From: JBBDJB01 sp040880125
GTDB lineage: Bacteria; Planctomycetota; Planctomycetia; Pirellulales; JBBDJB01
Length of the DNA stretch: 64,000 nt
Assembly: GCA_040880125.1 (NCBI GenBank)
Contig: JBBDJB010000053.1
Span: 1 to 64,000, forward strand
Direction of reading: 5' to 3'
A model generated the notes under the pieces. It ran no database searches. It saw only the letters and a program-made list of their open reading frames with translations, and had not been told where the DNA came from. The translations under genes and the position numbers were made by a program. Below are positions 1 through 9,115 of the stretch, one piece after another (the first letter of the stretch is position 1; each line of letters opens with the position of its first letter).

Positions 1-86
1 CCTAAAGGTTTCGCCTGAAGGCGAGGGATTTAGACCCATCGCAAAGACATTAAACACTTCGCCCGAGCAAGAGTTACGGGCAAGAG

Positions 87-1289
87 TTACGGCGAATCGC
101 TGCCCGCCCGCCGCAAGCCGTAGATGTCGCCGAACGTGACCGTGTAGTACGGCTCGCCGTCTTGATCCTCACCGATAGACATCACGGGAAGATTATCAGA
201 CGAGTCGAGGGCATAGTTGGCAACCACTTTGCCGGTCTCGTAGTCGTACTTCAGCGCCCACAGCCGGCCGGTGATGTAGTCGGCGTAGAGGTAACACCCC
301 ACGAGTTCGGGCAGCGCCTTGCCGCGATAGACGAAGCCACCGGTAATCGACTTGCCAATGTCGTGGTGGTATTCCCAAATGGGGTCGATCAACTCCGCGC
401 TAGCCTCGGCACCGCTGGGACCGAACTTGTGCATGCCCTCGCGTAGATTCCAGCCGTAGTTGCCGCCGCGGACGATAATGTCGATCTCCTCCCAGATATC
501 CTGCCCGACGTCGGCGGCCCAGAAAGTGCCGTTGGCCCGATCAAATGACATCCGCCACACGTTACGCAAACCGTACGCCCAGATTTCGCCGCGAGCGCCC
601 TCTGGCTGCTCAACAAACGGGTTGTCTTTGGGGATCGCGTAGTTCTTGCCCGGGTCTTTGTTGTCGACGTCGATCCGCAGGATCGAACCGAGCAGGGTAT
701 TCACGTTCTGGCCGTTGCCCATGGGGTCGTTGGCCTTGCCGCCGTCGCCCAGACCGACGTACAAGTAGCCGTCGGGGCCGAACACGACCGTGCCGCCGTT
801 GTGGTTCCAGAACGGCTGGTCGATCCGCATAAGCTCTTCTTCATACGCCGGATCAAACTGATTGGGGTTGTCCTTCGACACGCGGAACCGCGAGATCACC
901 GACGTGAGCGGGGCATCGGTCGTCGTGTAATAGACGAACAGTTCGCCGTTTTCGCTGTACTTCGGATGGAATGCCATGCCGAGGAAGCCTTCCTCGTTCT
1001 CCCGATCTTTGTAGACCACGCGGTCGCTGATATCCATGAAGATTTGGGTTGTCTCTGCGCCGGCGTCGTTGGGAAATACGTGCACGGCGCCAAGCTGCGA
1101 AGCGACGAACAGCCGCCCCGATCCGTCACCGGCGTGGTCGACGATGATCGGCCGGTTGAACTTCAGCTTAGGGAAGGCCTTGTAAGGCTCGATCGGAAGC
1201 TGGGTCTCGGCAACCTGGGCCGAGGCTGCAGCGCCAACAGCCAACACAACAAGCAGCGAGAACAACAACCCAAGCGGTCGTGGCATCAT
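87..1289 (-). CDS. Secreted PQQ-dependent sugar (aldose/sorbosone) dehydrogenase
   Basis: Soluble glucose/sorbosone dehydrogenase-type beta-propeller of about 400 residues, the normal family length. The N-terminus (MPRPLGLLFSLLVV then alanine-rich, ending near ASAQ) is a cleavable signal peptide, so it should act outside the cytoplasmic membrane. Family signatures visible in order are GLFVAS-like strand GRLFVASQ, GMAFHPKY, the HNGG motif (FWNHNGGTVVFGPDGYLYVGLGDGG), RGEIWAYGLRN and NYGWN. In this family such residues line the PQQ/calcium site and oxidise aldose sugars to lactones; the substrate cannot be read from sequence. A frame is open from GTG 1304, but ATG 1289 follows a GGTGGA-like Shine-Dalgarno and starts the signal peptide, so I chose it. 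It is transcribed alone and ends close to the window edge. Confidence 0.85.
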   Translation of the reverse strand: MMPRPLGLLFSLLVVLAVGAAASAQVAETQLPIEPYKAFPKLKFNRPIIVDHAGDGSGRLFVASQLGAVHVFPNDAGAETTQIFMDISDRVVYKDRENEEGFLGMAFHPKYSENGELFVYYTTTDAPLTSVISRFRVSKDNPNQFDPAYEEELMRIDQPFWNHNGGTVVFGPDGYLYVGLGDGGKANDPMGNGQNVNTLLGSILRIDVDNKDPGKNYAIPKDNPFVEQPEGARGEIWAYGLRNVWRMSFDRANGTFWAADVGQDIWEEIDIIVRGGNYGWNLREGMHKFGPSGAEASAELIDPIWEYHHDIGKSITGGFVYRGKALPELVGCYLYADYITGRLWALKYDYETGKVVANYALDSSDNLPVMSIGEDQDGEPYYTVTFGDIYGLRRAGSDSP

Positions 1290-1885
1290 GAGAAGTTCCA
1301 CCAAAAGGTAGGTTCAGAGGAGTCAACTCCGGCGCGATGCACCGGAGAACAGAGCAGATTCGGCTGGCTAATCAATTGACGTTGCGTCGGCCCCAGCCAA
1401 CAAGTTATGCGGAACTCACCGGGATTTCAATTCTCACCGGCAGCGGGCCGACTCGCGCGGCTAAATCGCACCAAGTTTTCCCGTGCCCAAGCAGTGGCGG
1501 GACCGGCCGGCCTCCTCTATCTCCGCCCTGCGATTCTGCTATAAGGACCGTCAAGCGGTCGCCGCACACACGCGAGCAGTTCCGGCTCCTTCGGCCCCCC
1601 CTCGCGGCGGCTTCAAAGCGCCTTCGGTCTGCCAGGGGTCGCTCCACGGGAAGTGTGCAGTCGCCGGAGCCGAATCGGGCTCACGTGCGGGCAAGACGGA
1701 TCTACCCGCCAGCCCAACCAACCGGAATAGCCAGCATCTTATATTAAAAAACTGCACGAGCGCACCCCCATTTTATCCAGATATCGCCGTTATCGCACGT
1801 AGTTCAATTTACCATTGTGTATCCATGGCGCGGTCGCTGGGTAATTCCTCGCGCTAGCGAGTGTTTCGAGATCGAGGACGACGCG
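1290..1885. other. Intergenic region, divergent promoter space
   Basis: About 600 bases between two divergent genes. Several short frames are open but overlap each other, have no convincing start and match no family I recognise, so I call no gene. An AT-rich patch at 1737-1815 (TTATATTAAAAAACTG, then ATTTTATCC) is the likeliest place for the promoter of the plus-strand locus, but no clean -35/-10 pair can be assigned. Confidence 0.5.
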
Positions 1886-3436
1886 GTGTCGAACTATGTG
1901 CTTTTGACCGGTGCAACCGGCTTGGTGGGCCGCTACCTGATGCGGGACTTCCTGCGGCAGGGAAAGCGCTTTGCCGTGCTCGTTCGGCCCAGTCGTCGCC
2001 AGTCCGCGCGGGAGCGAATCGAGTCGATTTGCCAAATGTGGGAGGCAGAAACCGGATCGGCATTGCCGCGGCCGGTCTGCCTGGAGGGAGACGTCGGACA
2101 GGATGGCTTCGGCCTGTCCGCGAGGAAACGGCACTGGATCGAACATCACTGCGACACGCTGCTGCACAATGCCGCCGTGCTGGAGTTCCACGGCAGCGAC
2201 CGCCAAGGCGAACCGTGGCAAACCAATCTCGAAGGAACCCGCCGGGCGGTCGATCTCGCGCAGTCGCTCGGCGTCGAGCACTTCCATTATGTCAGCACGG
2301 CCTACGTCTGCGGACGGCGCGAAGGCACAGTTTACGAAGACGAGCTGGACGTTGGCCAGTCGTTCCGCAACGACTACGAGCACAGCAAATTTCTCGCCGA
2401 GAAGCTCGTGCGGCGGGCTAAGTTTGCCCATCCGCCCACCATCTATAGGCCAGTCGTGATCGCCGGCGATTCGCAGACTGGTTACACGAATACCTATCAC
2501 GGGCTGTACCTGTACCTGCGCCTGATGTCGATGCTGATGCAGAACATGCCGCCGGACGAGACCGGCATCAGACGGGTTCAGATGCGGCTGAATCTCAACG
2601 GCGATGAGCTGCGCAACGTTGTGCCCATCGATTGGGTGTCGCAAGTCATTTGCCAGCTTTACGACACACCCGAGGCACACGGCGGCACCTATCACCTGGC
2701 TCCGCAAAAGCCGCTCACGCCTCGCGAGACGTTGGATGCGGCCGGGAATTATCTCGGCTCCACGGGCGTCGAATTCTGCGCGCAGGAAAAGATCCCTGTC
2801 GAGCAGATGAATGAACTGGAAAAGATCGTCTACGAGAGTATTTCGATCTACAACTCCTACGACACGACCGATCCCCGCTTCGATACGACGAACTTGCTCA
2901 AGTATACGGCGGACATTCCCTGTCCGACGATCGACGAGTCGATGCTCCATCGATATCTTCGATTCGGCGAGGAAGATCGCTGGGGCAAGCGGCGCACCGC
3001 GCCGGTCGAGGTGCCGTGCTGGATTGAAGAGTTGCTCGCACCAACCGCTGCAACCGCCGGCTGCAACGGAAGCGCAAGTCCGTCCATGTGCACGATCGGC
3101 TTGGACATCCTGGGACCCGGCGGAGGCCAGTGGCATCTGATCCGCGGCGAAAATGGGCAGCTCACGATCGAAGACGGCCTACCGCCGACGAATAACCCTG
3201 TGCTGCGGATCGCTTCGCAGGAACTGATCGATCTGATTCGCAGTCGTCGCTGCTGCGCGGCGGCGCTCGTGCGGCGCGTGCAGCCACTGGACCACAACGT
3301 ACCGGCTAGCGACGCGCTGAAAATCGCCAGTAACTTGTTTTCCGCGGCGGAGCGGGCGGCAGTTTCGGTCGATCTTTTTTCGAACGGTTTGCGCCAGCCG
3401 TCGCAAGCACCGCACGTCGCAGCAACCGAATCCTAG
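1886..3436 (+). CDS. Thioester reductase-type SDR (NAD_binding_4) fused to a C-terminal SCP2-like lipid-binding domain
   Basis: The N-terminal part is an extended short-chain dehydrogenase of the male-sterility/thioester-reductase type. It has the Rossmann motif TGATGLVG at residues 8-15, HNAAVLEF, VSTAYVCG and the catalytic Tyr/Lys pair (Y164, K168 in NDYEHSKF). Such domains reduce acyl-thioesters to aldehydes or alcohols, or act as sterol-type dehydrogenases. From about nucleotide 3090 the pattern GGQWHLIRGENGQLTIEDGL, NPVLRIASQELIDLI and DALKIASNLF resembles an SCP2 sterol-carrier fold. A lipidic substrate held by a tethered carrier domain is my inference. I prefer the GTG at 1886 (GAGG upstream, starting right before the Rossmann fold) over an in-frame ATG at 1817. 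A GT1 glycosyltransferase and an aminotransferase follow on the same strand. Confidence 0.75.
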   Translation: MSNYVLLTGATGLVGRYLMRDFLRQGKRFAVLVRPSRRQSARERIESICQMWEAETGSALPRPVCLEGDVGQDGFGLSARKRHWIEHHCDTLLHNAAVLEFHGSDRQGEPWQTNLEGTRRAVDLAQSLGVEHFHYVSTAYVCGRREGTVYEDELDVGQSFRNDYEHSKFLAEKLVRRAKFAHPPTIYRPVVIAGDSQTGYTNTYHGLYLYLRLMSMLMQNMPPDETGIRRVQMRLNLNGDELRNVVPIDWVSQVICQLYDTPEAHGGTYHLAPQKPLTPRETLDAAGNYLGSTGVEFCAQEKIPVEQMNELEKIVYESISIYNSYDTTDPRFDTTNLLKYTADIPCPTIDESMLHRYLRFGEEDRWGKRRTAPVEVPCWIEELLAPTAATAGCNGSASPSMCTIGLDILGPGGGQWHLIRGENGQLTIEDGLPPTNNPVLRIASQELIDLIRSRRCCAAALVRRVQPLDHNVPASDALKIASNLFSAAERAAVSVDLFSNGLRQPSQAPHVAATES

Positions 3437-3560
3437 GACGGAGTTGACGGCCGCGCTCGCGGCATGATGTAGCCGTCCAGGTCCGCGGGCTCGCAAACCG
3501 GCGCGCGGCTTGTGGTCACCTTCTGTCAGCCCAACATCTGTGAAAGCCACGGTACGAACC

Positions 3561-4877
3561 ATGCGATTCCTACTCTTGCCCATCGGCAGTTCAGGGGATG
3601 TCCATCCCTACGTCGGGCTGGGTCGGACACTAAAGGCACGCGGCCACGAGGTAACGGTCGCGACCAACCCGCATTTCGAACCCCTCGTGCGCGGCGCTGG
3701 GCTCAACTTCGCGCCGATCGGCACGGCCGAGGGCTTCGAGGTCTTTCTCGACAACCCTGATCTGTGGCACCGCACCAAGAGCTGGAAGGTGGCGCTCCGG
3801 TGGGGCGCGCTCGACTCGCTACGGCAAATGTACGACGTCGTGGCGGAGTTTTACCGACCGGGCGAGACCGTGGTGGCGGGATCCTGCATGGCCTTCGGCG
3901 CAAGAATCGCCCAGGAGAAGCTGGGCGTGCCGTATGCCTCGATTCATCTGGAGCCGGACAAGTTTCGCAGTTTGCACCGCACGCCGATCATGCAGCCACC
4001 GATGATGCTGCAGGATTGGGTGCCGAAGATCTCCAAGCGAACCCAACTGTGGATCGCCGACCGACTGGTCGTCGATCGGTTCGTCGGCCCCCCGACGAAC
4101 TCCTTTCGGCGCGAGCTGAGCCTACCGCCGGTCAGGCGGCTTATCGCCGACTGGTGGCATTCTCCGCAGCGCGTCATCGGCCTGTTTCCGCGTTGGTACT
4201 GCCCGCCGCAGTCGGATTGGCCGCCACAGTCGGTGCTCACCGGCTTTCCGATCTGGGATCGTAGTGAGACGACGCAGCCCCCGCATGAACTGAGCCAGTG
4301 GCTTGAGAAGCACGAGCGGCCAATCGTCTTTACCCCGGGCACCGGCAACCGGCACGCGATTCGATTCTTTCAAGCGGCGGTCGAAGCGTGCCACCGGCTG
4401 GGGCGTCCGGGGATTCTGCTGACGCCGTATCGCTACCAGGCGCCGGCAACGCTGCCGTCGAGCGTCATGTGCGCGCCGTACGTGCCGTTTCGGTATCTGT
4501 TGCCGCGGGCCGCGGCCCTGGTACATCACGCGGGCATCGGAACGACGGCGCAAGGACTGATGGCAGGCATCCCGCAGGTCGTCATGCCGATGACCTTCAG
4601 CCAGCCGGACGACGCCTCGCGACTGGTGCGGCATGGCGTCGCCGCCTCGCTCAGCCCGCGGAGATTCCGCGGAGCGCGGCTCGCGCGCTTGCTCAATAGC
4701 CTCTTGAATTCACCCGAGGTAGCCCGGCGCTGTCGCGCATTGGCCGATCGAATTGACGGCGAGCAACCGCTGGTGCAAACGTCCGATTTGCTAGAACAAT
4801 TGATCGGCAGCGATGTCGGGGTGACAGAGGGCATGGCCTCCGAAGCTAACGAAAGAGCGGCATATTGCACCGGTTAA
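3561..4877 (+). CDS. GT1-family (UGT/sterol-glucosyltransferase-like) glycosyltransferase
   Basis: 438-residue GT-B glycosyltransferase. The N-terminus MRFLLLPIGSSGDVHPYVGL followed by LKARGHEVTVATN is the acceptor-domain start seen in sterol 3-beta-glucosyltransferases and antibiotic glycosyltransferases of family GT1. The C-terminal donor-binding signature LVHHAGIGTTAQGLMAGIPQVVMP is intact, with a PDDASR segment where family members usually have DQ. Expected reaction: transfer of a sugar from a nucleotide donor to a hydroxyl on a lipid or polyketide-like acceptor in the cytoplasm. The start ATG 3561 is where the fold begins; the frame is open upstream to 3510 but adds unrelated sequence. 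Next to the reductase/SCP2 fusion, the acceptor is plausibly that lipid; this is inference. Confidence 0.82.
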   Translation: MRFLLLPIGSSGDVHPYVGLGRTLKARGHEVTVATNPHFEPLVRGAGLNFAPIGTAEGFEVFLDNPDLWHRTKSWKVALRWGALDSLRQMYDVVAEFYRPGETVVAGSCMAFGARIAQEKLGVPYASIHLEPDKFRSLHRTPIMQPPMMLQDWVPKISKRTQLWIADRLVVDRFVGPPTNSFRRELSLPPVRRLIADWWHSPQRVIGLFPRWYCPPQSDWPPQSVLTGFPIWDRSETTQPPHELSQWLEKHERPIVFTPGTGNRHAIRFFQAAVEACHRLGRPGILLTPYRYQAPATLPSSVMCAPYVPFRYLLPRAAALVHHAGIGTTAQGLMAGIPQVVMPMTFSQPDDASRLVRHGVAASLSPRRFRGARLARLLNSLLNSPEVARRCRALADRIDGEQPLVQTSDLLEQLIGSDVGVTEGMASEANERAAYCTG

Positions 4878-4984
4878 TCGACCCGGCGGACGACCGGCAT
4901 CCTGACCGGCAGTGAGGTACGTTTACGTAGTGCCTCGCATCTACTCCCGCGGACTTCGCAGCCCACGGCGGACAGGCGGAAGAC

Positions 4985-6187
4985 GTGCCTCAAACGAAAA
5001 CCTTTGACGAACTAGCCGTGTTCGGCGGCACACCGCGATTCAGTCGCACGCTGCACGTGGGCCGACCGAATATCGCCGACGTGGATGGCTTCTATCTACG
5101 CCTGCACGACGCGCTACAGCGAAGATGGCTGACCAACGACGGCCGGTATGTCCGGCAACTCGAAGAGCAGATCGCTTCGCATGTGGGTGCCCGGCACGCG
5201 ATCGCCGTGTGCAATGCCACGCTAGGGCTGCAATTGGTGGCCAAAGCAGCCGGCTTGACGGGCGAGGTAATCGTCCCGTCCTTCACCTTCATCGCCACCG
5301 CACATGCCTTTTCGTGGATAGGGTTGAAGCCCGTATTCGCGGACGTGGCCCCGGGTTCGCACAATATCGACCCCGCGCACGCGGAAAGCCTGATTACGCC
5401 GCGCACCAGCGCCATCGCCGGCGTTCATCTGTGGGGTCAGCCCTGCGATGTAGAGGCCCTCTCGGCGATCGCCCGGCTGCACGGCTTGGCTCTGCTGTTC
5501 GATGCGGCCCATGCACTGGGCGCTTCGCACGGCGGCCGAATGATCGGCGGCTACGGCCTGGCCGAGGTGTTCAGCCTGCACGCGACGAAGTTCGTCAACG
5601 CGCTGGAGGGCGGGGTGATCTGCACCGGCGACGACGCCCTGGCGGATCGATTGCGGCAGATGCGCGACTTCGGGTACGACGATCGCGACGAGATCGTGTC
5701 GGTCGGCATCAACGCAAAGATGGACGAAGCCTCCGCCGCGATGGGTGTCGGGAATATGGATTGTATAGAGGAGTTGATCGGCGTGAATCGTCGCAACTGG
5801 CTTGCTTACGAGCGTGGGCTACAAGATGTGCCGGGCGTGCGACTCCGAACCTTCGATCGAAACGAGCGGAACAACTACCAGTACATCGTGCTGGAGGTCG
5901 ACCCGGCGGAGACCGGAATCAGCCGCGATGTTTTGCTGGCCATCCTCGAGGCCGAGAACGTCTCCGCACGGCGCTACTTCTACCCGGGAGTGCACCGCTG
6001 CCAGCCGTATGCCGCGGACAGGGCGACTTCGCTTCCGGTAACGGAGCGGCTCGTCGAGCGCGTCATGCAATTGCCTACGGGCACAGACGTCAGCGAGGAG
6101 GAGGCGACTCGCCTGGCGGCTCTGGTGAGCGAGATCGTTCAGAACGGGCCGGAGATTCAGCGCCGTCTGGCGGGACCGAATGCCTGA
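4985..6187 (+). CDS. DegT/DnrJ/EryC1/StrS-family PLP aminotransferase
   Basis: 400-residue PLP aminotransferase of the sugar-aminotransferase (VIoA/ArnB/DegT) fold. Visible signatures are RWLTNDGRYVRQLEE, NATLGLQL, the PSFTFIATAHAF segment, DAAHALG (cofactor-stacking Asp/His) and the Schiff-base lysine K202 in HATKFVNALEGG. Relatives transaminate keto-sugar nucleotides, making 3- or 4-amino deoxysugars for lipids, O-antigens or antibiotics. GTG 4985 is the start, preceded by GGCGGAAG. With a GT1 glycosyltransferase immediately upstream it could supply an amino sugar for transfer. The sugar-nucleotide substrate is not readable, and no dehydratase or epimerase for making the keto-sugar is present in this window. 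Confidence 0.85.
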   Translation: MPQTKTFDELAVFGGTPRFSRTLHVGRPNIADVDGFYLRLHDALQRRWLTNDGRYVRQLEEQIASHVGARHAIAVCNATLGLQLVAKAAGLTGEVIVPSFTFIATAHAFSWIGLKPVFADVAPGSHNIDPAHAESLITPRTSAIAGVHLWGQPCDVEALSAIARLHGLALLFDAAHALGASHGGRMIGGYGLAEVFSLHATKFVNALEGGVICTGDDALADRLRQMRDFGYDDRDEIVSVGINAKMDEASAAMGVGNMDCIEELIGVNRRNWLAYERGLQDVPGVRLRTFDRNERNNYQYIVLEVDPAETGISRDVLLAILEAENVSARRYFYPGVHRCQPYAADRATSLPVTERLVERVMQLPTGTDVSEEEATRLAALVSEIVQNGPEIQRRLAGPNA

Positions 6188-6215
6188 TGGGTCGGGCCTA
6201 AATGCACCCGCGATC

Positions 6216-6415
6216 TGAATTCTCACGAGTTTAGCTACGGGGAACCTGGGTGCCACCCTCGTACTCCCTCTCCCTCTGGGAGAGGGCCGGGGAGAGGGCT
6301 TTCCAAGCCGCATGTCAATCACAGTGGCCAGCAGTCTGAACTCCCACGAGTCTCCCACGAGTTCGGCTACGGGAAATGTCTGTCTGATCTCTCACGAGTT
6401 CGCCTACGGGAACCT
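6216..6415. repeat. Repeat-filled gap between convergent genes
   Basis: The convergent gap carries two repeat types. One is a GC-rich inverted element at 6264-6299 (CTCCCTCTCCC / GGGAGAGGGCC, then GGGGAGAGGG). The other is three copies of a short unit of form TCTCACGAGTT..GCTACGGGAA, at about 6216-6245, 6337-6377 and 6391-6415. Related copies occur elsewhere in the window. The position between facing genes fits a two-way terminator. Confidence 0.7.
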
Positions 6416-6428
6416 TTGATTCCACGGG

Positions 6429-7694
6429 TTAGATTGAGACGGTCGCTTCGGCTTCCTGCGGCGCGGCCATGTACGGCCGGTCCTCGACAAGCCGGATCGC
6501 GTACGGCCCGTCCACTTCGTAGGTGGCCCGGCGCCACACAAACCGCCGCACTCGAAGTGCCCTGATTTGCACGATTGCCGAAATCCCATGGGCCGCGATG
6601 AACGCCGCCGCCAGTCGCCAGGCGGTGCGAGCATCGATCCAGCGCGTCGCTTCTCCCCGGGCACGAATAATTCGCCGCATACCCCACTCCATGCCGACGA
6701 GCATGGCGGCCATCATCGCCAGGTAGAACGCCAGGCCGGCGGCCACCCAGCCGGCGCCGGTCCAATTCCCTTGTACCATCATCCACGGCGCTGCCACTAC
6801 GGCCGATGCCAATAGGACCGGCGTCGACACACCGTGTATCACGACCGCCGGCCAGAAGACATGATACAGCCGCACGGCGAGCAGTTGCCGGCGGGCCCAA
6901 TCCATAAAACCGCCCAAGTCGCACGTCTCGCGATTGACCATGATCAGCGACAACACTCGCTCGACGCGCAACCCGTGCCGTCGCAGCACGCCTGAGAGCA
7001 TGCTGTCCTCGCAGTAAGCCTGGCTCCAACGCGACAGCACGTCCGTTTCGCGCAGCACGCTGCGCTGGATGGCCAGCGTGCCCCCCCACGCGATGCGATA
7101 CCAGTACATCTGCGTATTGGCGGCGACGTTCCACAAATAGCGAGTCAGGGCACCCCACGTCGGACGCGCCGGCATGTACCACCGCGTACCGGTTGTGGCG
7201 CCGATCCGATTGTCGGCCAGCGGCGCGATAAGCTCCAGCAGCCAAGTCCGATGCGCGATCGTGTCGGCATCCAGCAACGCCACGACCTCGTATCGGGAGT
7301 CGAGACCGTCGATCGCTTGCAGGACGCTGCTGCATTTCAGGCTGCAGGTCGTGCGCCGCTGCGTTAGGGGCTCGATCACGATCGAAACCGGTCCTCCGGC
7401 GTGCTCCGCCGCCACGCGCTGGGCAAGCTGCCACGCCGGATCGTCTGGGTGATCGACGACGATGTGCAGGTCGTAGTCCGGATAGTCCTGATCGAGGATC
7501 GCCCGCAGGCAATTCTCCAGATAAGGATCAGCGCCGCGCAAGCAGAGGATCACCGCAGCCGGCGGGCACTCGATGGTGTCCAGCCTGGCCGGTCGCCAGC
7601 GGCACAGCGCCGCGATGAAGCCCCAGACCAGGGGCACCTGGATCATGGCCGAACCCACCAGCAGCCAGAAGATCACCATTGCCAGCGTCGGCAT
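6429..7694 (-). CDS. Membrane-anchored family 2 glycosyltransferase
   Basis: 421-residue GT2 enzyme with an N-terminal membrane segment (LAMVIFWLLVGSAMIQVPLV) and two or three hydrophobic segments near the C-terminus, the topology of ceramide-glucosyltransferase (GT21) and HpnI-like enzymes. The GT-A core has VVDHPDDPAWQL, the metal-binding LLDADT, the acid motif YCEDSML and a RRQLLAVR segment where processive family members have QxxRW. It should transfer a sugar to a lipid at the cytoplasmic face of the membrane. ATG 7694 is preceded by AGGGA. It lies 18 bases after the acyltransferase stop and is the last gene of a three-gene operon. The GT21 resemblance is by pattern only. Confidence 0.78.
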   Translation of the reverse strand: MPTLAMVIFWLLVGSAMIQVPLVWGFIAALCRWRPARLDTIECPPAAVILCLRGADPYLENCLRAILDQDYPDYDLHIVVDHPDDPAWQLAQRVAAEHAGGPVSIVIEPLTQRRTTCSLKCSSVLQAIDGLDSRYEVVALLDADTIAHRTWLLELIAPLADNRIGATTGTRWYMPARPTWGALTRYLWNVAANTQMYWYRIAWGGTLAIQRSVLRETDVLSRWSQAYCEDSMLSGVLRRHGLRVERVLSLIMVNRETCDLGGFMDWARRQLLAVRLYHVFWPAVVIHGVSTPVLLASAVVAAPWMMVQGNWTGAGWVAAGLAFYLAMMAAMLVGMEWGMRRIIRARGEATRWIDARTAWRLAAAFIAAHGISAIVQIRALRVRRFVWRRATYEVDGPYAIRLVEDRPYMAAPQEAEATVSI

Positions 7695-7712
7695 TGTCGC
7701 TTCCCTTGGCCG

Positions 7713-9083
7713 CTAGACGGCCGAATGGATCGGGCTGCGGCGGGCGATGTTGCAGCGTATTTGCGCGAGGTAATCGCCGAGCAGTTCGCGGGCCGTTTCG
7801 ACGTCGAGTAACGAGACGTCGTAGTGCAAGGTGACGTGAAGCCGCCCGGCGTCGCACCACACTGCCACCGCGGCCGCCGTGTGCGGGCGGATCGGCGCCA
7901 GCAGGTCCATGCCGGTGAGTGTGACGTCTCCCGCCACCAGTCGCCCGTCATCGCGCGCCAGTGGAAGCTTCGCCAGCGGCGAACCGAGGTTAGTCAATAC
8001 GCACGTCGCTCGGCTGCTGTTTGTTTGGGCCATTCGGCGGATTCCGCCCGGGATCAACGCGGCGGCCTTTAGCGAAAGCACGAACGTCAGACCTAGGCGA
8101 AGCCGCTTGATCAGCCCCATCTCATCGTGGACGCTTTGCAGCAGGGCCGCCCCGTCCGCCATTTCCGGCGGCTGTCGATCCAAAAAGACCATGCTGGTGA
8201 TGTTGGCGGCCGGCAGTCGGCGATCGGCGGCCGTGCGGAGATTTATCGGGATCGCCAACCGGACCCAATCGCTTTCCTCCGGGGAACGGTTGCGCTCGCG
8301 CCACGTCTGCAGTGCCAAAAAAAGGTCGCGGACGAGCAGGTCATTGGTCGTGACACCATTGCGGACCGCCGCCTCGCGAACAGCATCACTTTCCTCGACC
8401 TCCAGCGCCGCTGTGACGGCCCCGGGATACATGACCGACAGTTCTTCAGGCACCGGATCGGTCGGAGCGGCGAGCGAGACTGGCTTGCGCATTAAAAACT
8501 GCATCACGCCGAGCAGCCCCACCAACTGCTGCGGCGCCGCCCGAAGCAGCTTCCGGGGTGTCATGCCGAATTTGCCGCGATTGCGAAGCCGCTGCGGGTT
8601 GAGCCGGTGCAGGCGAGGCTCGCGAGGCAGGTCGCTGCTCAGTGCGTCGTAGCTGACGAGCAGGTCGTTGATGAATCGAAAGGCCCCGACGCCGTCGCAG
8701 CAGGCATGGTGAAACTGCAGTACCAGGTCGCTCCGCTCGGCATCGACAACCACACGGATCCGCAAGCCGGTCTCGCGCGACAGGTCGATCGGAGTGGCCG
8801 TGGGCAGCGCAGCTTCCGCCCGCCCGTTGGCCAACCGCCCGTTGCCCCACTTGATCGCGGGACGCTCGCGTGATGGCCTCCAGACCAGCCGCCATCCACG
8901 CCGCTGGACGTGCGACGCCAGCAACGGATGCCGGCCGAGGCAGAGGGCGACGGCTCGTTCCAATGCGTCGCGTTGCAATACGCCTTCGAACCGCAGCCGC
9001 GCAAAGAAGTTCATCGGGTAGGCGGGTCGCTCGTCCAGCAGCATGTACTGCTCGAACGGCACCAGCGGCAAGGGAAAGGGCAT
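7713..9083 (-). CDS. Condensation-domain/WS-DGAT-like acyltransferase (HHxxxDG)
   Basis: CoA- or carrier-dependent acyltransferase of the condensation-domain superfamily (PapA5, wax-ester synthase and alcohol acetyltransferase relatives). The catalytic HHACCDG motif is at residues 125-131, followed by FINDLLVSYDAL. A second family-like block, LVRDLFLALQTWRERN and IPINLRTAADRR, is also present. These enzymes acylate hydroxyl or amino groups of lipids. I chose ATG 9083 because GGGAGG lies about nine bases before it. An earlier in-frame ATG at 9119 overlaps the stop of the upstream stress-protein gene as ATGA and would add 12 residues; either may be used, and the overlap suggests translational coupling. 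The neighbouring GT2 suggests an acylated glycolipid product. Confidence 0.75.
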   Translation of the reverse strand: MPFPLPLVPFEQYMLLDERPAYPMNFFARLRFEGVLQRDALERAVALCLGRHPLLASHVQRRGWRLVWRPSRERPAIKWGNGRLANGRAEAALPTATPIDLSRETGLRIRVVVDAERSDLVLQFHHACCDGVGAFRFINDLLVSYDALSSDLPREPRLHRLNPQRLRNRGKFGMTPRKLLRAAPQQLVGLLGVMQFLMRKPVSLAAPTDPVPEELSVMYPGAVTAALEVEESDAVREAAVRNGVTTNDLLVRDLFLALQTWRERNRSPEESDWVRLAIPINLRTAADRRLPAANITSMVFLDRQPPEMADGAALLQSVHDEMGLIKRLRLGLTFVLSLKAAALIPGGIRRMAQTNSSRATCVLTNLGSPLAKLPLARDDGRLVAGDVTLTGMDLLAPIRPHTAAAVAVWCDAGRLHVTLHYDVSLLDVETARELLGDYLAQIRCNIARRSPIHSAV

Positions 9084-9115
9084 CGCAGAAGGCCTCCCAT
9101 ATTTCCCGATTTGGT

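Noticed and set aside
1337..1857. Overlapping plus-strand frames in the 1290-1885 gap
   Set aside because: They overlap in different frames, lack starts with a Shine-Dalgarno and show no protein-like pattern.
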